From the NCBI GenBank assembly GCA_028564925.1, contig CM053033.1, forward strand, positions 116,204,252 to 116,268,251: a DNA stretch of 64,000 nucleotides, read 5' to 3'. The notes under the pieces are model-generated. The model did not search any database. It was not told where the DNA came from and was given only the letters and a program-made list of their open reading frames with translations. Positions within the stretch are counted from its first letter, which is position 1. Each line of letters begins with the position of its first letter. Shown here in pieces: positions 1 through 11,189 of this stretch. This DNA comes from Lithobates sylvaticus (lineage: Eukaryota; Chordata; Amphibia; Anura; Ranidae). A program made the translations under genes and the position numbers.

Positions 1-3000
1 GTAGAAATGCATAGCTCTAACATTTTCCTGTGGCCATACATCTCTTAGAAAGGAAGTTGTCATACCTGGAGGAAACGTAGGGTTTAGTCTGAGCGGAGTT
101 AAAGGGCCGTTAACTGAAGATATTTTGTATTTATCACATGCATGTGTGTGGGCTCGTAACGTTGGGAGAATCAATGGGTGGGCCATAAATAGCTTCGAGA
201 CTTTATTAATAAGTATCCAAGGGGCCTGGGCTAATGGAATCGGGGAGAAAGAATGTTCCAGATGGACCCAATCTTTGGTAGAATAGTGAACATTCCAATC
301 TACAATTCTATTTAAGTGACTGGCTAACTGGTATTTGCGTATGTCTGGTACACCTAAACCTCCTCTCAATTTTGGGGAAGTGAGTCTGACAAAGTTTATT
401 CTGGGGCGAGTCGTACCCCAAATAAATTTTGTGCATATTTTACGATATGTTGTAAAGAAAATTGGAGGAATGTGTATGGGGACTGTTTGTAAAATGTATA
501 ATAACCTCGGCAGAATGTTCATTTTAATGATGGCCGTTCTACCAAACCAGGAAAAGAGCCCTACAGACCATTTTTTTAAATCCTCAGTAATAGTTCGTAA
601 TATTGGTTGGTAATTAGCAGAGTATAAATTTGATAACGAGGTAGGTATTTTGATGCCTAAGTAAGTAAGGGAGCTATCATCCCATTTAAATGGGAAGTTT
701 TGTTGACATTGTGTGCGTTGTGATGTGGGTAGGGTAATATTCAAGGCTGTAGACTTCGCAAACGTTATCTTAAGATTTGATAAGAACTGAAAGTGTTCAA
801 GGGTCTTATGAAGATTTGGGAGCGTAATAAGCGGTTCAGATAAAAATAGCAAAATATCGTCAGCAAAAGCTGCAGTTTTATAGGTGCGATCTTTTATTTT
901 AATCCCTTTTATGTCTGGGTTTTCTCTAATGTTTCTTAATAAGGGCTCCAACGTCAGGATAAAAATCAACGGGGATAGTGGGCAGCCCTGACGGGTACCA
1001 TTGGACACGGAGAAGGCACCGGACAGGTGGCCGTTAATTCGGACCTGTGCAGTTGGTTTAGAGTATAACATGAGGATAAAGTTAAGCATACGTTCAGGTA
1101 GACCAATGGATTGTAAGGTTGCTATCATAAAGTCCCAGGCCACTCTGTCAAATGCCTTCTCCGCGTCCAACGATAAAAAAAAACCTTTCATTTTGGATGT
1201 AGTTAGCCAATGGTGAATATTTAGGGCCTTGAGGGTATTATCCCTCGCCTCCCTGCCTGGAACAAATCCCACTTGATCCAAATGAATTAGGTCAGGGAGA
1301 AGAGGTTGAAGTCTAATGGCCAAAATTTTTGCATACCACTTAAGGTCAACATTTAATAATGAAATGGGTCTATAATTAGTAATTAAAAGTGGATCCTTTC
1401 CTGGTTTGGGGATAACCGTGATGTGAGCAGTCAATAAATCACGTGGGGGCAAAGTAGGAATTGCATAAGAATCAAATGTAGAAGTAAAGTAGGGAGTCAA
1501 AATATGGGCATAAGATTTGTAATACCCTACCGTGAGGCCGTCTGGGCCTGGGCTTTTGCCTGTTTTCAACATTTTCAATGCTGCCCCCGTTTCCTCTATA
1601 GTAAAGGGTTTGTCCAAAGTTTGATATATTTCGGTTGTGATGGGTGATGGGCTATATTTACGGAGAAACTCCTTCATCAGAGTGTGTCTGTCTAGGTCAT
1701 GTGCTGGAGGTTTAGGGGAAGTGAGATTGTAAAGTTTTGAATAATATTGGACAAAATTCGCAGCAATGTCTGGTGTGGATGATATTTTGTGACCCTTAGC
1801 ATCAATGATAGAGTGAATTGTGTTAGCCTTTTTCTTGGATTGTAGGGCTCTGGCTAGCAGTTTTCCCGCTTTGTTGCCATATTCATAAAAGGATTTTTGA
1901 CGTAACATGAATTTACGCCTAGTTTGTTTACTTAATAAGTCAAGCAGTTGCTTTCTTAGAGTTATCAGGGAAGATAAAGTGTTGAGAGCCAACGTTCTTT
2001 TATGTGTTTTTTCTAGGTGGAGGATGTCGCGGGTTAAGTCGTTAAATTTTTTTTGTGTGAGTTTACGCCTCTTAGCTGCTGCGGCAATAAAGACACCTCT
2101 GACAACACACTTATGTGCCTCCCAGTGTATAGACGGAGATGTCTCGGTGACGTGGTTAGTTGCGAAATATTGTTTCAGGCAGTCTTCTATTTCTGCAGAG
2201 ATAGATAGGTCTGTAAGTAGTGATGGGTCTAGTTTCCACGTATGTGAACGGGTCTTGTGCTCAGGAAAGGATAAACAAATAGAGATCGGGTGGTGGTCAG
2301 ACAGATACATGGGGTCAATGGACGTGTTTTCTAGAAAGAGAAGGTCAGGTTGAGACAGAAAAAAGTAGTCGATTCTGGAATATTTACCGTGAGGAATAGA
2401 GAAAAAAGTATAGTCTTTACAGTCTGGATACATGGTGCGCCAAGAATCGTGCAAGAGCAACGATTGTAATTCGCATTTGATTGCTTTAAGGGCTGAGTAC
2501 GTCATAGAGGATGTGCCGGTTGAGGTGTCTAACAGGGGATTCATTGGAAGATTGAAGTCACCTCCTAAAATCAGGGTACCTTCTTGGAAGTCCGTTAAAG
2601 ATTTAACGATATTACGGAAGAAGGAAACCTGACCACAATTTGGAGCATAAATGTTGGCTAATGTCATTTTATTGCCTTTAAAGGTACCCTTCAAGAATAG
2701 ATATCTACCACATTTGTCTATCAATGTGTCAGTGATTTGTAAAGGGATATGTTTAGCCAAAAGAATAGATACACCTTTTGTTTTAGTTGTGGCATCCGTT
2801 GCGTGATAAACAGTAGGGTAGTTCATATTATATAATTTTGGTATAGAATCCCCACGGAAGTGGGTCTCCTGTACAAAAATGATATCAGCCCGTTTTCGTT
2901 TCATCGTCAATAATAATTGAGATCTTTTTTCAGGTAAATTCAAACCCTTAGTGTTCAGTGAAACTATTTTCAGTGGCGTTGTAGGCATGATTGGCTGTGT

Positions 3001-3009
3001 GGAAGACAT
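1..3009 (-). CDS. L1 ORF2: endonuclease and reverse transcriptase, open to window edge
   Basis: ORF2 of the L1 makes the endonuclease/reverse transcriptase used for target-primed reverse transcription. The start is ATG at 3009-3007, with an in-frame TAA seven codons upstream. I read about 1,003 codons to base 1 and saw no stop. The APE-type endonuclease comes first: FVQETHF near residue 43, LGGDFNLP near 148, SDHHPIS near 238. The RT follows: GKSPGPDG, NYRPISLLN, LDAEKAFDRV near 612, GTRQGCPLSP near 670 and the catalytic FADD near 714 (bases 868-857). The thumb and C-terminal region continue off the window. The reading frame runs off the edge, so full length is unknown. An intact frame does not prove activity. 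Confidence 0.92.
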   Translation of the reverse strand, partial: MSSTQPIMPTTPLKIVSLNTKGLNLPEKRSQLLLTMKRKRADIIFVQETHFRGDSIPKLYNMNYPTVYHATDATTKTKGVSILLAKHIPLQITDTLIDKCGRYLFLKGTFKGNKMTLANIYAPNCGQVSFFRNIVKSLTDFQEGTLILGGDFNLPMNPLLDTSTGTSSMTYSALKAIKCELQSLLLHDSWRTMYPDCKDYTFFSIPHGKYSRIDYFFLSQPDLLFLENTSIDPMYLSDHHPISICLSFPEHKTRSHTWKLDPSLLTDLSISAEIEDCLKQYFATNHVTETSPSIHWEAHKCVVRGVFIAAAAKRRKLTQKKFNDLTRDILHLEKTHKRTLALNTLSSLITLRKQLLDLLSKQTRRKFMLRQKSFYEYGNKAGKLLARALQSKKKANTIHSIIDAKGHKISSTPDIAANFVQYYSKLYNLTSPKPPAHDLDRHTLMKEFLRKYSPSPITTEIYQTLDKPFTIEETGAALKMLKTGKSPGPDGLTVGYYKSYAHILTPYFTSTFDSYAIPTLPPRDLLTAHITVIPKPGKDPLLITNYRPISLLNVDLKWYAKILAIRLQPLLPDLIHLDQVGFVPGREARDNTLKALNIHHWLTTSKMKGFFLSLDAEKAFDRVAWDFMIATLQSIGLPERMLNFILMLYSKPTAQVRINGHLSGAFSVSNGTRQGCPLSPLIFILTLEPLLRNIRENPDIKGIKIKDRTYKTAAFADDILLFLSEPLITLPNLHKTLEHFQFLSNLKITFAKSTALNITLPTSQRTQCQQNFPFKWDDSSLTYLGIKIPTSLSNLYSANYQPILRTITEDLKKWSVGLFSWFGRTAIIKMNILPRLLYILQTVPIHIPPIFFTTYRKICTKFIWGTTRPRINFVRLTSPKLRGGLGVPDIRKYQLASHLNRIVDWNVHYSTKDWVHLEHSFSPIPLAQAPWILINKVSKLFMAHPLILPTLRAHTHACDKYKISSVNGPLTPLRLNPTFPPGMTTSFLRDVWPQENVRAMHFY

Positions 3010-4196
3010 AACGCGTACAAGGGTAAGTTATACCTGAGAAATAAAGGCAAACCACTAGAGATTGTAAAATGAAATACAGGGAAATAAAATAAAAAATAAA
3101 GAACTAAAGTACGAACACTGTATGGATATGTTCAGTCCTATGGAACGGCCTCGGGGAGAGAAAATCAAGGGTTAATATGACTTAGGCACGTATAAGAAAC
3201 AGAGTAGTAAAAGGATGTAAGGGGAACCGGCGGTAGGTGAGATCCTGCTCACCTACTGACTTGGAAGGGACAGACTGCCGGTCAAAGTCAGTGGTATTGG
3301 ACAGACTAATGTTAAGTGATACAGTAAACAGTCAAGAAACCACTGTGTGAGAGGTGACCAGTATAAGAAGAAATGTGTGAAAATCTATTTGTATAATCAC
3401 GTCGGACCATGAACCTTTATATAAATGACATTTAATGTGTTAGAAGTACGGGGGGGGGGTATATAATAGATCTGGAACTGGGGTTATTGCCTTGAATGGA
3501 AACTAAGTAATATTCAATGATCCATCAATGAGGAACTATGAGTGTACTTTAATACTTATAACCAAGAATAACATTGGTAATAGTGCACTTAGAAGGAAAG
3601 TAAGGTGTTAAGAATAGAGTTCTGCATCTAGGATATTACATTCGATATTCAGACGCAGAGAGCAAACACCTAGGGTGTAATATAAGAACGGAAACCCTCT
3701 GAAAAATGTTATAATGAATAGGTAACAATCAACCTAAGAACAGTGACCTTTATATTAGCTAAATATTAGGCAGGCAATTCTTACGTTTGAAGGCTTTTGT
3801 AAAGGATCCCTCGAATAGAAACTGTGAAATAGTGTGAATATATATAAGACATGCACCTTATTGAGGTAATAACTTAATTCACCACAAGATGGCACTGTGA
3901 CCAAAGAAATAAAAGAGACTCTTCTATGGAAATAAATCATCACAGAACTATTTCAGTAAAACGTCTGCAGGGTCTAAAACCCATATATAACTGAATTTTT
4001 AAATTACAAAAGGGGGTTTTAATATCTCAAAAAAAAAAAAACAACATCTTCCCTTCCAATTATAATTCAGCAGACTATATGATAGAATACCTGAAAATAA
4101 ATGAATGGTAAAACATATGATATGTGCATCAGACATAGTTAAGCTAAACTGATCCAGTAAAACAGAAGGGGGGTAGAAGGGTGTTGGAGTATACTT
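3010..4196 (-). other. Inter-ORF spacer of the L1
   Basis: This 1,187-bp stretch lies between ORF1 and ORF2 of the minus-strand L1 and has no convincing reading frame. It is AT-rich. The second L1 also has a long spacer (about 807 bp), so this is probably native to the family and not an insertion. Mammalian L1 has a spacer of tens of bases and some other LINEs overlap their ORFs. How ORF2 is translated here is not evident. Confidence 0.6.
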
Positions 4197-5330
4197 CTAA
4201 CGATCTCTGCGGACTCTTCTGGTCAGTGGAGCCTCCGGAGGACTGGAAGATTGCGATGATGGAGCAAGATTGGTATGCAGTCTCTCAGTTGAAGGTGATC
4301 GACGTCTTCGGAAGTGAGAGGTTTGCGTTTCCATCATATCCATGCTACGAGGCCGGGGCTGTGGGCTAGAAATCTGAAATTCCGCATACCAGTTCGGTAC
4401 TGGAGTAAAGGGAATGTCGAGGATGTGGCAGAAGGAGTCCAGTTCTTCAGGTGCCCTGAGTATTGCTGTACGCCCGTGGTTAGTAGCTGAGAGGGCAAAA
4501 GGAAATTTCCATCGATAGGGGATGTTCTTTGCTTGTAGTACCTCCAGTAACGGGCGTAGATCTCTCCTATTCTTAAGGGTTATGGAGGAAAGATCCTGGT
4601 ATATAGAAATGGAATGGCCTTCATAAACCAACGATCGTTTTACTCTCGCCTGCCTCAGCACATCTTCTTTTAGTTTATAGTCATTTATATAGCAGATTAC
4701 ATCTCTTGGGGGATCTGTGTCCCTCCCTTTGGGTCTAAGAGCTCTGTGAATCCGCTCCATTGCAATGGTGTCATGGCTAGGGCTTTCAAGTAGCTGATTG
4801 AATATGGCTGACACTGTGGGTTGAAGCTGCACATTATCTACACTTTCAGGCAGGCCTCTCACCCTCAAGTTATGCCTTCTTCCTCTGTTGTCGAGTTCTT
4901 CCACATGTCTCTGTACTTCCCTCAGCTGCATGGAGTGTGTGCTGACTGAGGCGCCAATTTTCCTCAGAGCAGAGCTGTGAATGGCAGTTTTCTGTTCTAC
5001 CTCTTGCACCCTGCCTGCCATAGCCTGCAGTTCTTGTTTTAATTCAATAATGGCTGTGGTGAAAGTGTCTTTAATATCAGTTGCTACAGCTCTCAAATCT
5101 TGTAGAGTAAGATGAGGAGAAGTACTCACAGTTTGTGCCATCATAGCAGGCGCCTGTAATGCTGGTGTCAGAAGAATGCCTTCTTGCTGCTGTGAGGTGG
5201 CTGAGGTAAATGACTCCATATTGGGCCTATGAGCTCCGGTTACCTCAGGGATACTCTGGCTGTTCAGCACCCTGTTTCTTCTTGGAGATCTCGATCGAGA
5301 TGTCGATGAACTGCGGGAGGCTGTCCCCAT
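4197..5330 (-). CDS. L1 ORF1 RNA-binding protein (377 aa)
   Basis: This is the L1 ORF1 nucleic-acid chaperone, which packages LINE RNA into a cytoplasmic RNP. The N-terminus (residues 1-20) is rich in Ser and Arg. A heptad-like, probably trimeric coiled coil spans about residues 75-148 (IIELKQELQAM, VQEVEQK, LREVQRHVEEL). It is followed by the RRM start RRHNLRVRGLPE at 151-162, then the C-terminal domain with AMERIHRAL and LVYEGHSISIYQDLS. The order matches the Transposase_22 family and the length is near the usual 330-380 aa. The frame is uninterrupted. Confidence 0.9.
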   Translation of the reverse strand: MGTASRSSSTSRSRSPRRNRVLNSQSIPEVTGAHRPNMESFTSATSQQQEGILLTPALQAPAMMAQTVSTSPHLTLQDLRAVATDIKDTFTTAIIELKQELQAMAGRVQEVEQKTAIHSSALRKIGASVSTHSMQLREVQRHVEELDNRGRRHNLRVRGLPESVDNVQLQPTVSAIFNQLLESPSHDTIAMERIHRALRPKGRDTDPPRDVICYINDYKLKEDVLRQARVKRSLVYEGHSISIYQDLSSITLKNRRDLRPLLEVLQAKNIPYRWKFPFALSATNHGRTAILRAPEELDSFCHILDIPFTPVPNWYAEFQISSPQPRPRSMDMMETQTSHFRRRRSPSTERLHTNLAPSSQSSSPPEAPLTRRVRRDR

Positions 5331-5449
5331 ACTCGGTGGGGCGAAATTATCGCTTAAAATCCCCGTTCAGGCATAGAAAAGGTCCCGGTCCGACAGAGCT
5401 AGTGGATTAAGCAGCCATCTCTCCTCACGGCTAGCCACGCCCCCCCCCC

Positions 5450-5829
5450 TGTACAGCAGCTGTTTTTGGCTTAAGACGTTTTTTTCTACAGTCAATAAAC
5501 TCCCCATCATGTTATCCTATGTGTCCTTGCACATATAGGCTGTAATCAGCAGTTTTTGACTGGGGCGTTTTTTGGCTTTAAAAAAAAACAAAACTAGTAG
5601 ATTCTGGGGGGAGATTTTCAGCTGTAAAAACGCAAAGTCAAAAAACACTGATAGATGACGATAAAAGCTCAAAAACGCGGCTCACCAGCATATTTTGACT
5701 TTTTTGATCCATTGAAAAAAAAAAAAAAAGCTAACGTGGAAAAACGCTATTGCAAAAACGTTGCAAAACTCACTGCAAAGCTACTGGCGTTTTTAGAATG
5801 TTATTTTAACGTCCAGTGTGCATGAGGCC
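5450..5829. mobile_element. PIF/Harbinger-like MITE, one end lost
   Basis: The right end reads CCAGTGTGCATGAGGCC followed by TTA, a variant of the termini of the two complete MITEs at 49564 and 55388. The interior is rich in AAAAACGC and GCGTTTTT runs. The other end is missing where the L1 5' end abuts at 5449-5450. No coding potential. Confidence 0.55.
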
Positions 5830-5941
5830 TTATGTGACCTATAAACTGTACAGCTCAGTTGAACAACAAACTAAAATCTTTTAGGTGGCGGGAACTAAAA
5901 CTAAAAACTAAAATAATATGGTTGCATAAGTGTGCACACCC

Positions 5942-6235
5942 TTAAACTAATACTTTGTTGAAGCACCTTTTGATTTTATTACAGCACTCAGTCTTTTTGG
6001 GTATGAGTCTATCAGCATAGCACATCTTGCACACCCGCTCTTCGTTGTAAAAACACTCCAAATCTGTCAGATTGCGAGGGCATCTCCTGTGCACAGCCCT
6101 CTTCAGATCACCCCATAGATTTTCAATGGGATTCAAGTCCGGGCTCTGGCCGGGCCATTCCAAAACTTTAATCTTCTTCTGGTGAAGCCATTCCTTTGTT
6201 AATTTGGATGTATTCTTTGGGTCGTAACTGTTATT
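5942..6235 (-). pseudogene. Tc1-like transposase, C-terminal fragment
   Basis: The minus strand encodes the end of a Tc1/mariner DD34E transposase. It starts near [17 protein letters not shown] (about 6233), continues with [21 protein letters not shown], which carries the catalytic Glu, and ends at a stop near 5942 after [12 protein letters not shown]. Only the last third of the usual ~340 aa is present. The N-terminal helix-turn-helix domains and the first catalytic Asp are absent. The fragment continues toward 5840 as typical Tc1 3' noncoding sequence. No intact TIR pair was seen. Confidence 0.85.
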
Positions 6236-6516
6236 TTGTGGCCTAATGTTTCAGGCAGATTTTGCATACTACACATATGTTTGCTCCTAAAGTGAGCAGA
6301 AGTGATCAACATTAGACATGTGTTTTGCTTTGTTTTTTTTCCCTATAATATTAGCAACATATATTTTTTTTCTGCTGGATTAGTTTTCTTGTGATGTATT
6401 GGATTTCATGTATGAGCTTATTTGTGAGATGCAGAATTAGTAATGTTTGCTGGATTTATGTAACTCATTGTCATATTTTGGTATTTAATACATTTTACAG
6501 TTTCATATTGATTAAT

Positions 6517-8618
6517 ATGGAGAGTAAAACAACAAAATCTAAAGAGAAGGGTGGTGCTCAGAAAGTATGAGAAAAATGGTCCAAAGTACTTGAGTTAGCA
6601 GGAAGGGATCCTAAACAAATTAAACTCTCTTTTCTGGTGGTATGTGAAAAGTTCAAAAGTTAAGGATGGTTCTTATGTTTTAGGTTACAGAAACATACGG
6701 TATATTCACTCATTGATAACAAGAGGGAACATACCTAGTCTGTTTAGAACTGCGCGTTTAATCGCTATAGAATCGAGATCGCAATTCTACCCCTCTCGCA
6801 GAGCTGCATGATTAACCGTTAAAGAATCAAAATCACGATTCAACTCTCCTCACGATCTTAAAACTGCATTTCCCGATTCTATGTAACAAGTTCAGAGAGT
6901 TTTCTGCACACTTCTGACAGCTGACAAAAAAAAAATCCAGGAAGCCTGCCAAGTTGATCAAAACAGGGATAAAAAACATTTTAACATGTAGTTCGTTAGA
7001 TCAAAGGAATGAATCTTAGTCTGTAAATGAGGTCAGTTTAACCTTTTTCTGACACTTGTTGCTTACAAGTTACAGTTAAAATCAGTATATGTTGCTAGAA
7101 AAAAAAAAATATATATATATATATATATATTTTTTAGCAGAGACCCTAGAAAATAAAATGGTAGTTGTTGCAATATTTTATGTCACACTGTATTTGCGCA
7201 GCGGTCTTTTAAACTTAATTTATTTTTTTGAAAAAATATACTTTGATGAATTAAAAAAAAAAAAAAAACTAAACAGTAAAGTTAGCCCAATTTTACTGTC
7301 AAGTATTGGAAGCAAAAAAAAATTTGGTCTCTTGGCAACCTTTATTGGAGACTCATACAAGAGAATGAATATCTGGAAAGATCAACTGGATAAAATACAT
7401 GGACAGGAAAAACTTTTAAAGTTACAAAAACTTGGAGAGACAAGATGGTGGGCAAAAGAAAAGGCCCTTAACTGGATTTTTGGTGAGAAACATTCTCTTT
7501 ATTTAGACACCATTGAAGTTTTATATGTAATTTCCCAGAGCAACTTGTTTGATTCAAAAAACACTTCTGAGGCCTCATCCCTTTTTCACAATCTTTGTCA
7601 GTTTAGGACTTTAACAGCAAACATGTTTTTGATGTTATAGGTCCAGTGTCAAAATATCTACAAACCAGTGGCCTTGATTTCATGGTAGCATGGCAAATGA
7701 TCGAAAGTGCAGTTGAGCAACTGAAAAAAATAGATTTCAGCTATCTTAAACAAAAGGCTGAACACTTTGCAAAAAAAAAACAAAATGAATTGATGGATGA
7801 AAGTGACGTCGTCAGCTCCTTGGAAGTTGAGACTATGCTTCCAGTTCGAAGAGTGTCACGAAAAAAACGATTGGCTGGAGAATCTTCACACGATGAACGA
7901 CCTGAAGATGAAATACAATACTTTCGAGCTAGTGTGTTTAGACCAATTCTGAAACAAATCATACAAAGCTTAACAGAGAGGTTTTCAGAAAATAAGCAAT
8001 TGATCATGGATTCCCAATGCTTGGATCCTCGCACTTTTCAGAAAATTAGGACAGATCCCAAAATTCTAGATGGAGGGGCACTAGAGGGAATTTCTAAGTT
8101 AGCCAGAGTAAATGAATGTTCTCTCAAAACTGAATTAATAAGTTTTGCCAACCTATTTCCTAGTCTTACAGGATGTCTTTCTGAAGATGAGACACAGAAT
8201 GTGGAAATAATTCTTGATGATGATGAGGAGGAGGAGCATGATGATGATGACAGGATACTACCTACTGACAAACTAGTTGGGGTACAAAAGGAATCAAAGT
8301 GTGGTTCTTGCAAGCGGTGCTTTTTTTGCTGTCACAGGTTGTTGCTAAAATACAACCTTTATTCTGCAGCCTATGAAAATATTTTAATCACCTATGAGTA
8401 CCTGTTGACTCTTTCTTTTACATAAGTATCATGTGAGAGCATTCAGCAAGTTGACAATCATCAAGAACCGACTTCGAGCCACAATGGGACAAGAACTGCT
8501 TGATGCCCTAATGCTCATGTCAGTGGAGAGAGATCTTCTACCACTGGTCCAGTTTCCTGATGTATTGGAAATAATTTGTCAAAGTTCTTCCTTGATGAGG
8601 TCTTTACTAAGTGTTTGA
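6517..8618 (+). pseudogene. hAT transposase fossil (ZMYM1-like/DUF4371 type)
   Basis: Three blocks make a broken hAT transposase related to the ZMYM1-like group. The N-terminus starts at ATG 6517 (MESKTTKSKEKGG) and soon meets a stop. A central block, 7296-7637, carries GETRWWAKEKALNWIFG. The next block, 7646-8425, carries QCLDPRTFQKI and an acidic run (DDDEEEEHDDDD) before the C-terminal part. The end, 8433-8618, is in another frame and holds the hAT dimerisation motif RLRATMGQELLDALMLMSVERDLL. Between about 6690 and 7295 an unrelated repeat interrupts the gene. Stops and frame changes show it is dead. Confidence 0.8.
6700..7295. repeat. Insertion in the hAT fossil; partly TTAA-family sequence
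   Basis: The part from about 7040 (CTGACACTTGTTGCTTACAA) through a TA microsatellite (about 7108-7130) to GTAAAGTTAGCCCAATTTTA matches sequence seen again at 31735-31960, 37640-37900 (inverted) and 50720-50960. That sequence is the outer arm of the large TTAA-flanked element family. The part at 6700-7040 has repeated AATCG-rich tracts and is not assigned. Confidence 0.5.
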
Positions 8619-8712
8619 ACAAATAGTTAGTTTAAAAGTTTTATATAGATATTTATTTGGCTTCTATATTTTTTTTGAAAAAGTTAAGTGAGAAGGTTTA
8701 TCCATAAGAATT

Positions 8713-9659
8713 GGCTTTGCCTGCAGCGCAGACACCCTGTTTAAGGAACACCCTGTTCGTGTGGGGATTCTCTGCCTGTTTCTTACCCCTGGCACCGTTT
8801 GTGGGGTCCTCGGTTGGATGGCCGTCTGGCGATGGGCCTGGGTGGCCCCCATTTGATGGTGGCTCCTCTATTCTCCTACCCTGCTGGAATATGCTGCACA
8901 GTCCCCTGGCACGCTCTAGTGTGTTTTCTTGTTCTTATTTGTTTTAGGCTGCCGGAGCAGTTGCACAAAAGGTTTATTACGTGCCAAATACCATCTTTAT
9001 ATTTTGCTGAATATGATCCTCCTGAATGTACGACTACTCACGTGACTATGCAAATTGGTTGAACAGTCCGGAACAACCTGGTGACAAGCCAAATGGTAAT
9101 CAGCACAGAGCACTCCACCATGTTGCCATGCAGTTCTGGTTCTAGGACAGAACTATTCAATGGTTTATTTCCATCTGAGGTGGATTTCTCTGCCATACTC
9201 GCAACACAGAGTTAAAGAGGCTTTTTTTCCTATGGATGGTCTTTATATATGCCGTTGCACTATGACGACAATGCCCTATTGACAGACTTGTTCTCCTTAC
9301 TGTTTCATGTTTTTAGTTTTGTAACATTTAAACCCGAGTGTTCTCGGTTAACTTCCACAACGCATTGTCGGTCTCTAAGTCATGAGAACATGGATCTGAA
9401 TTTGACACACATTAGGTACTTATGTGCTTTGCACCCATTACACTATTTGTTATGATGGCTGCAATGTGTACTGTATTGTCATGGAATTTCCGAGGCCTTG
9501 GTACCCCCTTAAAACCTATTCAAGTGTTCAGTGCTATCAAACAATCCCATCTTACCAGTGAATCAGGGGTAATGCAATATTATTCAATAATAGTTTATGC
9601 AATATTACTTGCTTCTGTACTTTGTTTACTTTTGCAATAAAAAGTATTTAAAAAAAAAT
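8713..9659 (+). mobile_element. Internally deleted L1 copy with poly(A) tail
   Basis: The segment starts with L1-like inter-ORF sequence, reaches an ORF2 start (9451-9540: MMAAMCTVLSWNFRGLGTPL, the first beta-strand of an APE-type endonuclease), then jumps within about 50 bp to an L1-like 3' end with TTGCAATAAAAAG and an A-rich tail ending at 9659. Almost all of ORF2 is missing. A short direct repeat AGAATT at 8707-8712 and 9660-9665 may be the TSD. The copy is therefore 5' truncated and internally deleted. Confidence 0.6.
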
Positions 9660-9984
9660 AGAATTACCACATTGTATCATATTTGTCTTGCTTCATAACA
9701 TTAACCACTAGGCGTCCACACTATAGCCGAAAGAAGGCTGCAGCGCGGACGCCAATTGCCGGGAGGGCGTCCCTGGACGTCCTCCTGTTTACTTCCGCAA
9801 GCACGCATCGGGGAAGTTCTGTGTCACAGATCGCTGTAAATGGCCAATCACAGCGGCCGTTTACAGCGTGATAAACATATGAGATCATCTCTCATGGCCG
9901 GCTCTCCCTTCTCACACAGAGACACTGCAGCGGTTAGTGAAAAAAAAAAAAAAAAACGAAAATAAAGTGCCCATAGTAAATGTC

Positions 9985-10600
9985 AGTGCCATCTGTCCCC
10001 ACTGACATGTGCCCAACTGCCACCTGTCAGTGCCATGTGTCCCAACTGCCATGTGTCCCCAGTGCCATGTGTCCCCACTGCCATGTGTCCCCACTGCCTC
10101 CTGGCAGTGCCATCTGTCCCCAGTGCCATCTGTCCCCAGTGCCACCTGTCCCCAGTGCCATCTGTCCCCAGTGCCACGTATAAGTGCCATCTGTCATCAG
10201 TGCCACGTATAAGTGCCATCTGTCATCAGTGCCACATCAGTGTCATGTGTCATCAGTGCCACATATTAGTGCCATCTGTCATCATTCCAACATATCAGTG
10301 CCATTTGTCACGTGCCATCTGTTATCAGTGTCACCAGTGCCAAGTATCAGTGCCATCTGTCAGTGTCACGTGTCATCAGTGCCACGTATTAGTGCCATCT
10401 GTCATCAGTGCCACGTATTAGTGCCATCTGTCATCAGTGCCACATATTAGTGCCATCTGTCATCAGTGTCACGTGTCATCAGTGTCATGTATCAGTGCCA
10501 TCTGTCATCAGTGCCACGTATTAGTGCATCTGTCATCAGTGCCACGCATTAGTGCCACGTATTAGTGCCATCTGTCATCAGTGCCACGTCAGTGTCATGT
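9985..10600. repeat. Minisatellite of GTGCCA(T/C) units
   Basis: Short units such as GTGCCATCTGTCATCA and GTGCCACGTATTA alternate for about 600 bp. The first third uses GTGTCCCCA units instead. ORFs on both strands here are by-products of the repeat. Confidence 0.9.
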
Positions 10601-11189
10601 GTCATTGTCCTGGTGCTCCAGGGCCTTCAAAAGTGTACTAGGTAGTCAACAAGTTAGATGTGTAATTTATGCTCCTAAAACATGCGATGGCGCTCCCTGC
10701 ATGTTGGGCCTCTCTATGTGGCTAGGCTGTGGAAAAGTCCCACACATGTGGTATCGTAATACTGAGGAGGAGTAGCAGAATGTATTTTGGGGTGTCATTT
10801 GTGGTATACACATGCCATGTGAGAGAAATAACCTATTACAATGACAATTTTGTGGAATAAATAAAAATAAATCTTTATTTTGCAAAGAATTGTGGGGAAA
10901 AATTACAACATCAAAAAGCTCACCATGCCTCTTACTAAATACATTGGGATGTCTACTTTCCAAAAAGGGGTTATTTGGGGGTTATTTGTACTTTCCTGGC
11001 TTGTTCGGGTCGCAAGAAATTAGATCAGGCCGTCAGTTCATCAAGTGTGATAATTTTTTTATGATTTGCACCACAGTTTGTAGACTCTCTAACTTTCACA
11101 AAGACCAAATAATATCCACTAATTTGGGTTATTTTTACCAAAGATATATAGCAGTATAAATTGTGGCCAAAATGTATGAAGAAAAATTA

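Larger units (their letters stand above)
1..5449 (-). mobile_element. Young L1/Tx1-type LINE, 3' end beyond window
   Basis: A LINE on the minus strand with both ORFs readable: ORF1 (5330-4197), a spacer, then ORF2 (3009 to the window edge). The 5' end lies at about 5449, where the element starts with a run of nine G followed by CGTGGC. The second L1 in this window starts with G6 then CGTGACC, so the G-rich start looks like a family trait. The 5' UTR is only about 120 bp. The long open frames argue for a recent insertion. The upstream flank (from 5450) is a truncated PIF/Harbinger-like MITE, so the L1 probably landed in it. The 3' end, poly(A) and TSD are outside the window. Confidence 0.9.

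Noticed and set aside
9912-10450. Cluster of ORFs on both strands with CHQCH or GTDGT repeats, resembling metal-binding proteins
   Set aside because: Artefact of the GTGCCA minisatellite; no start context, no flanking coding signal.
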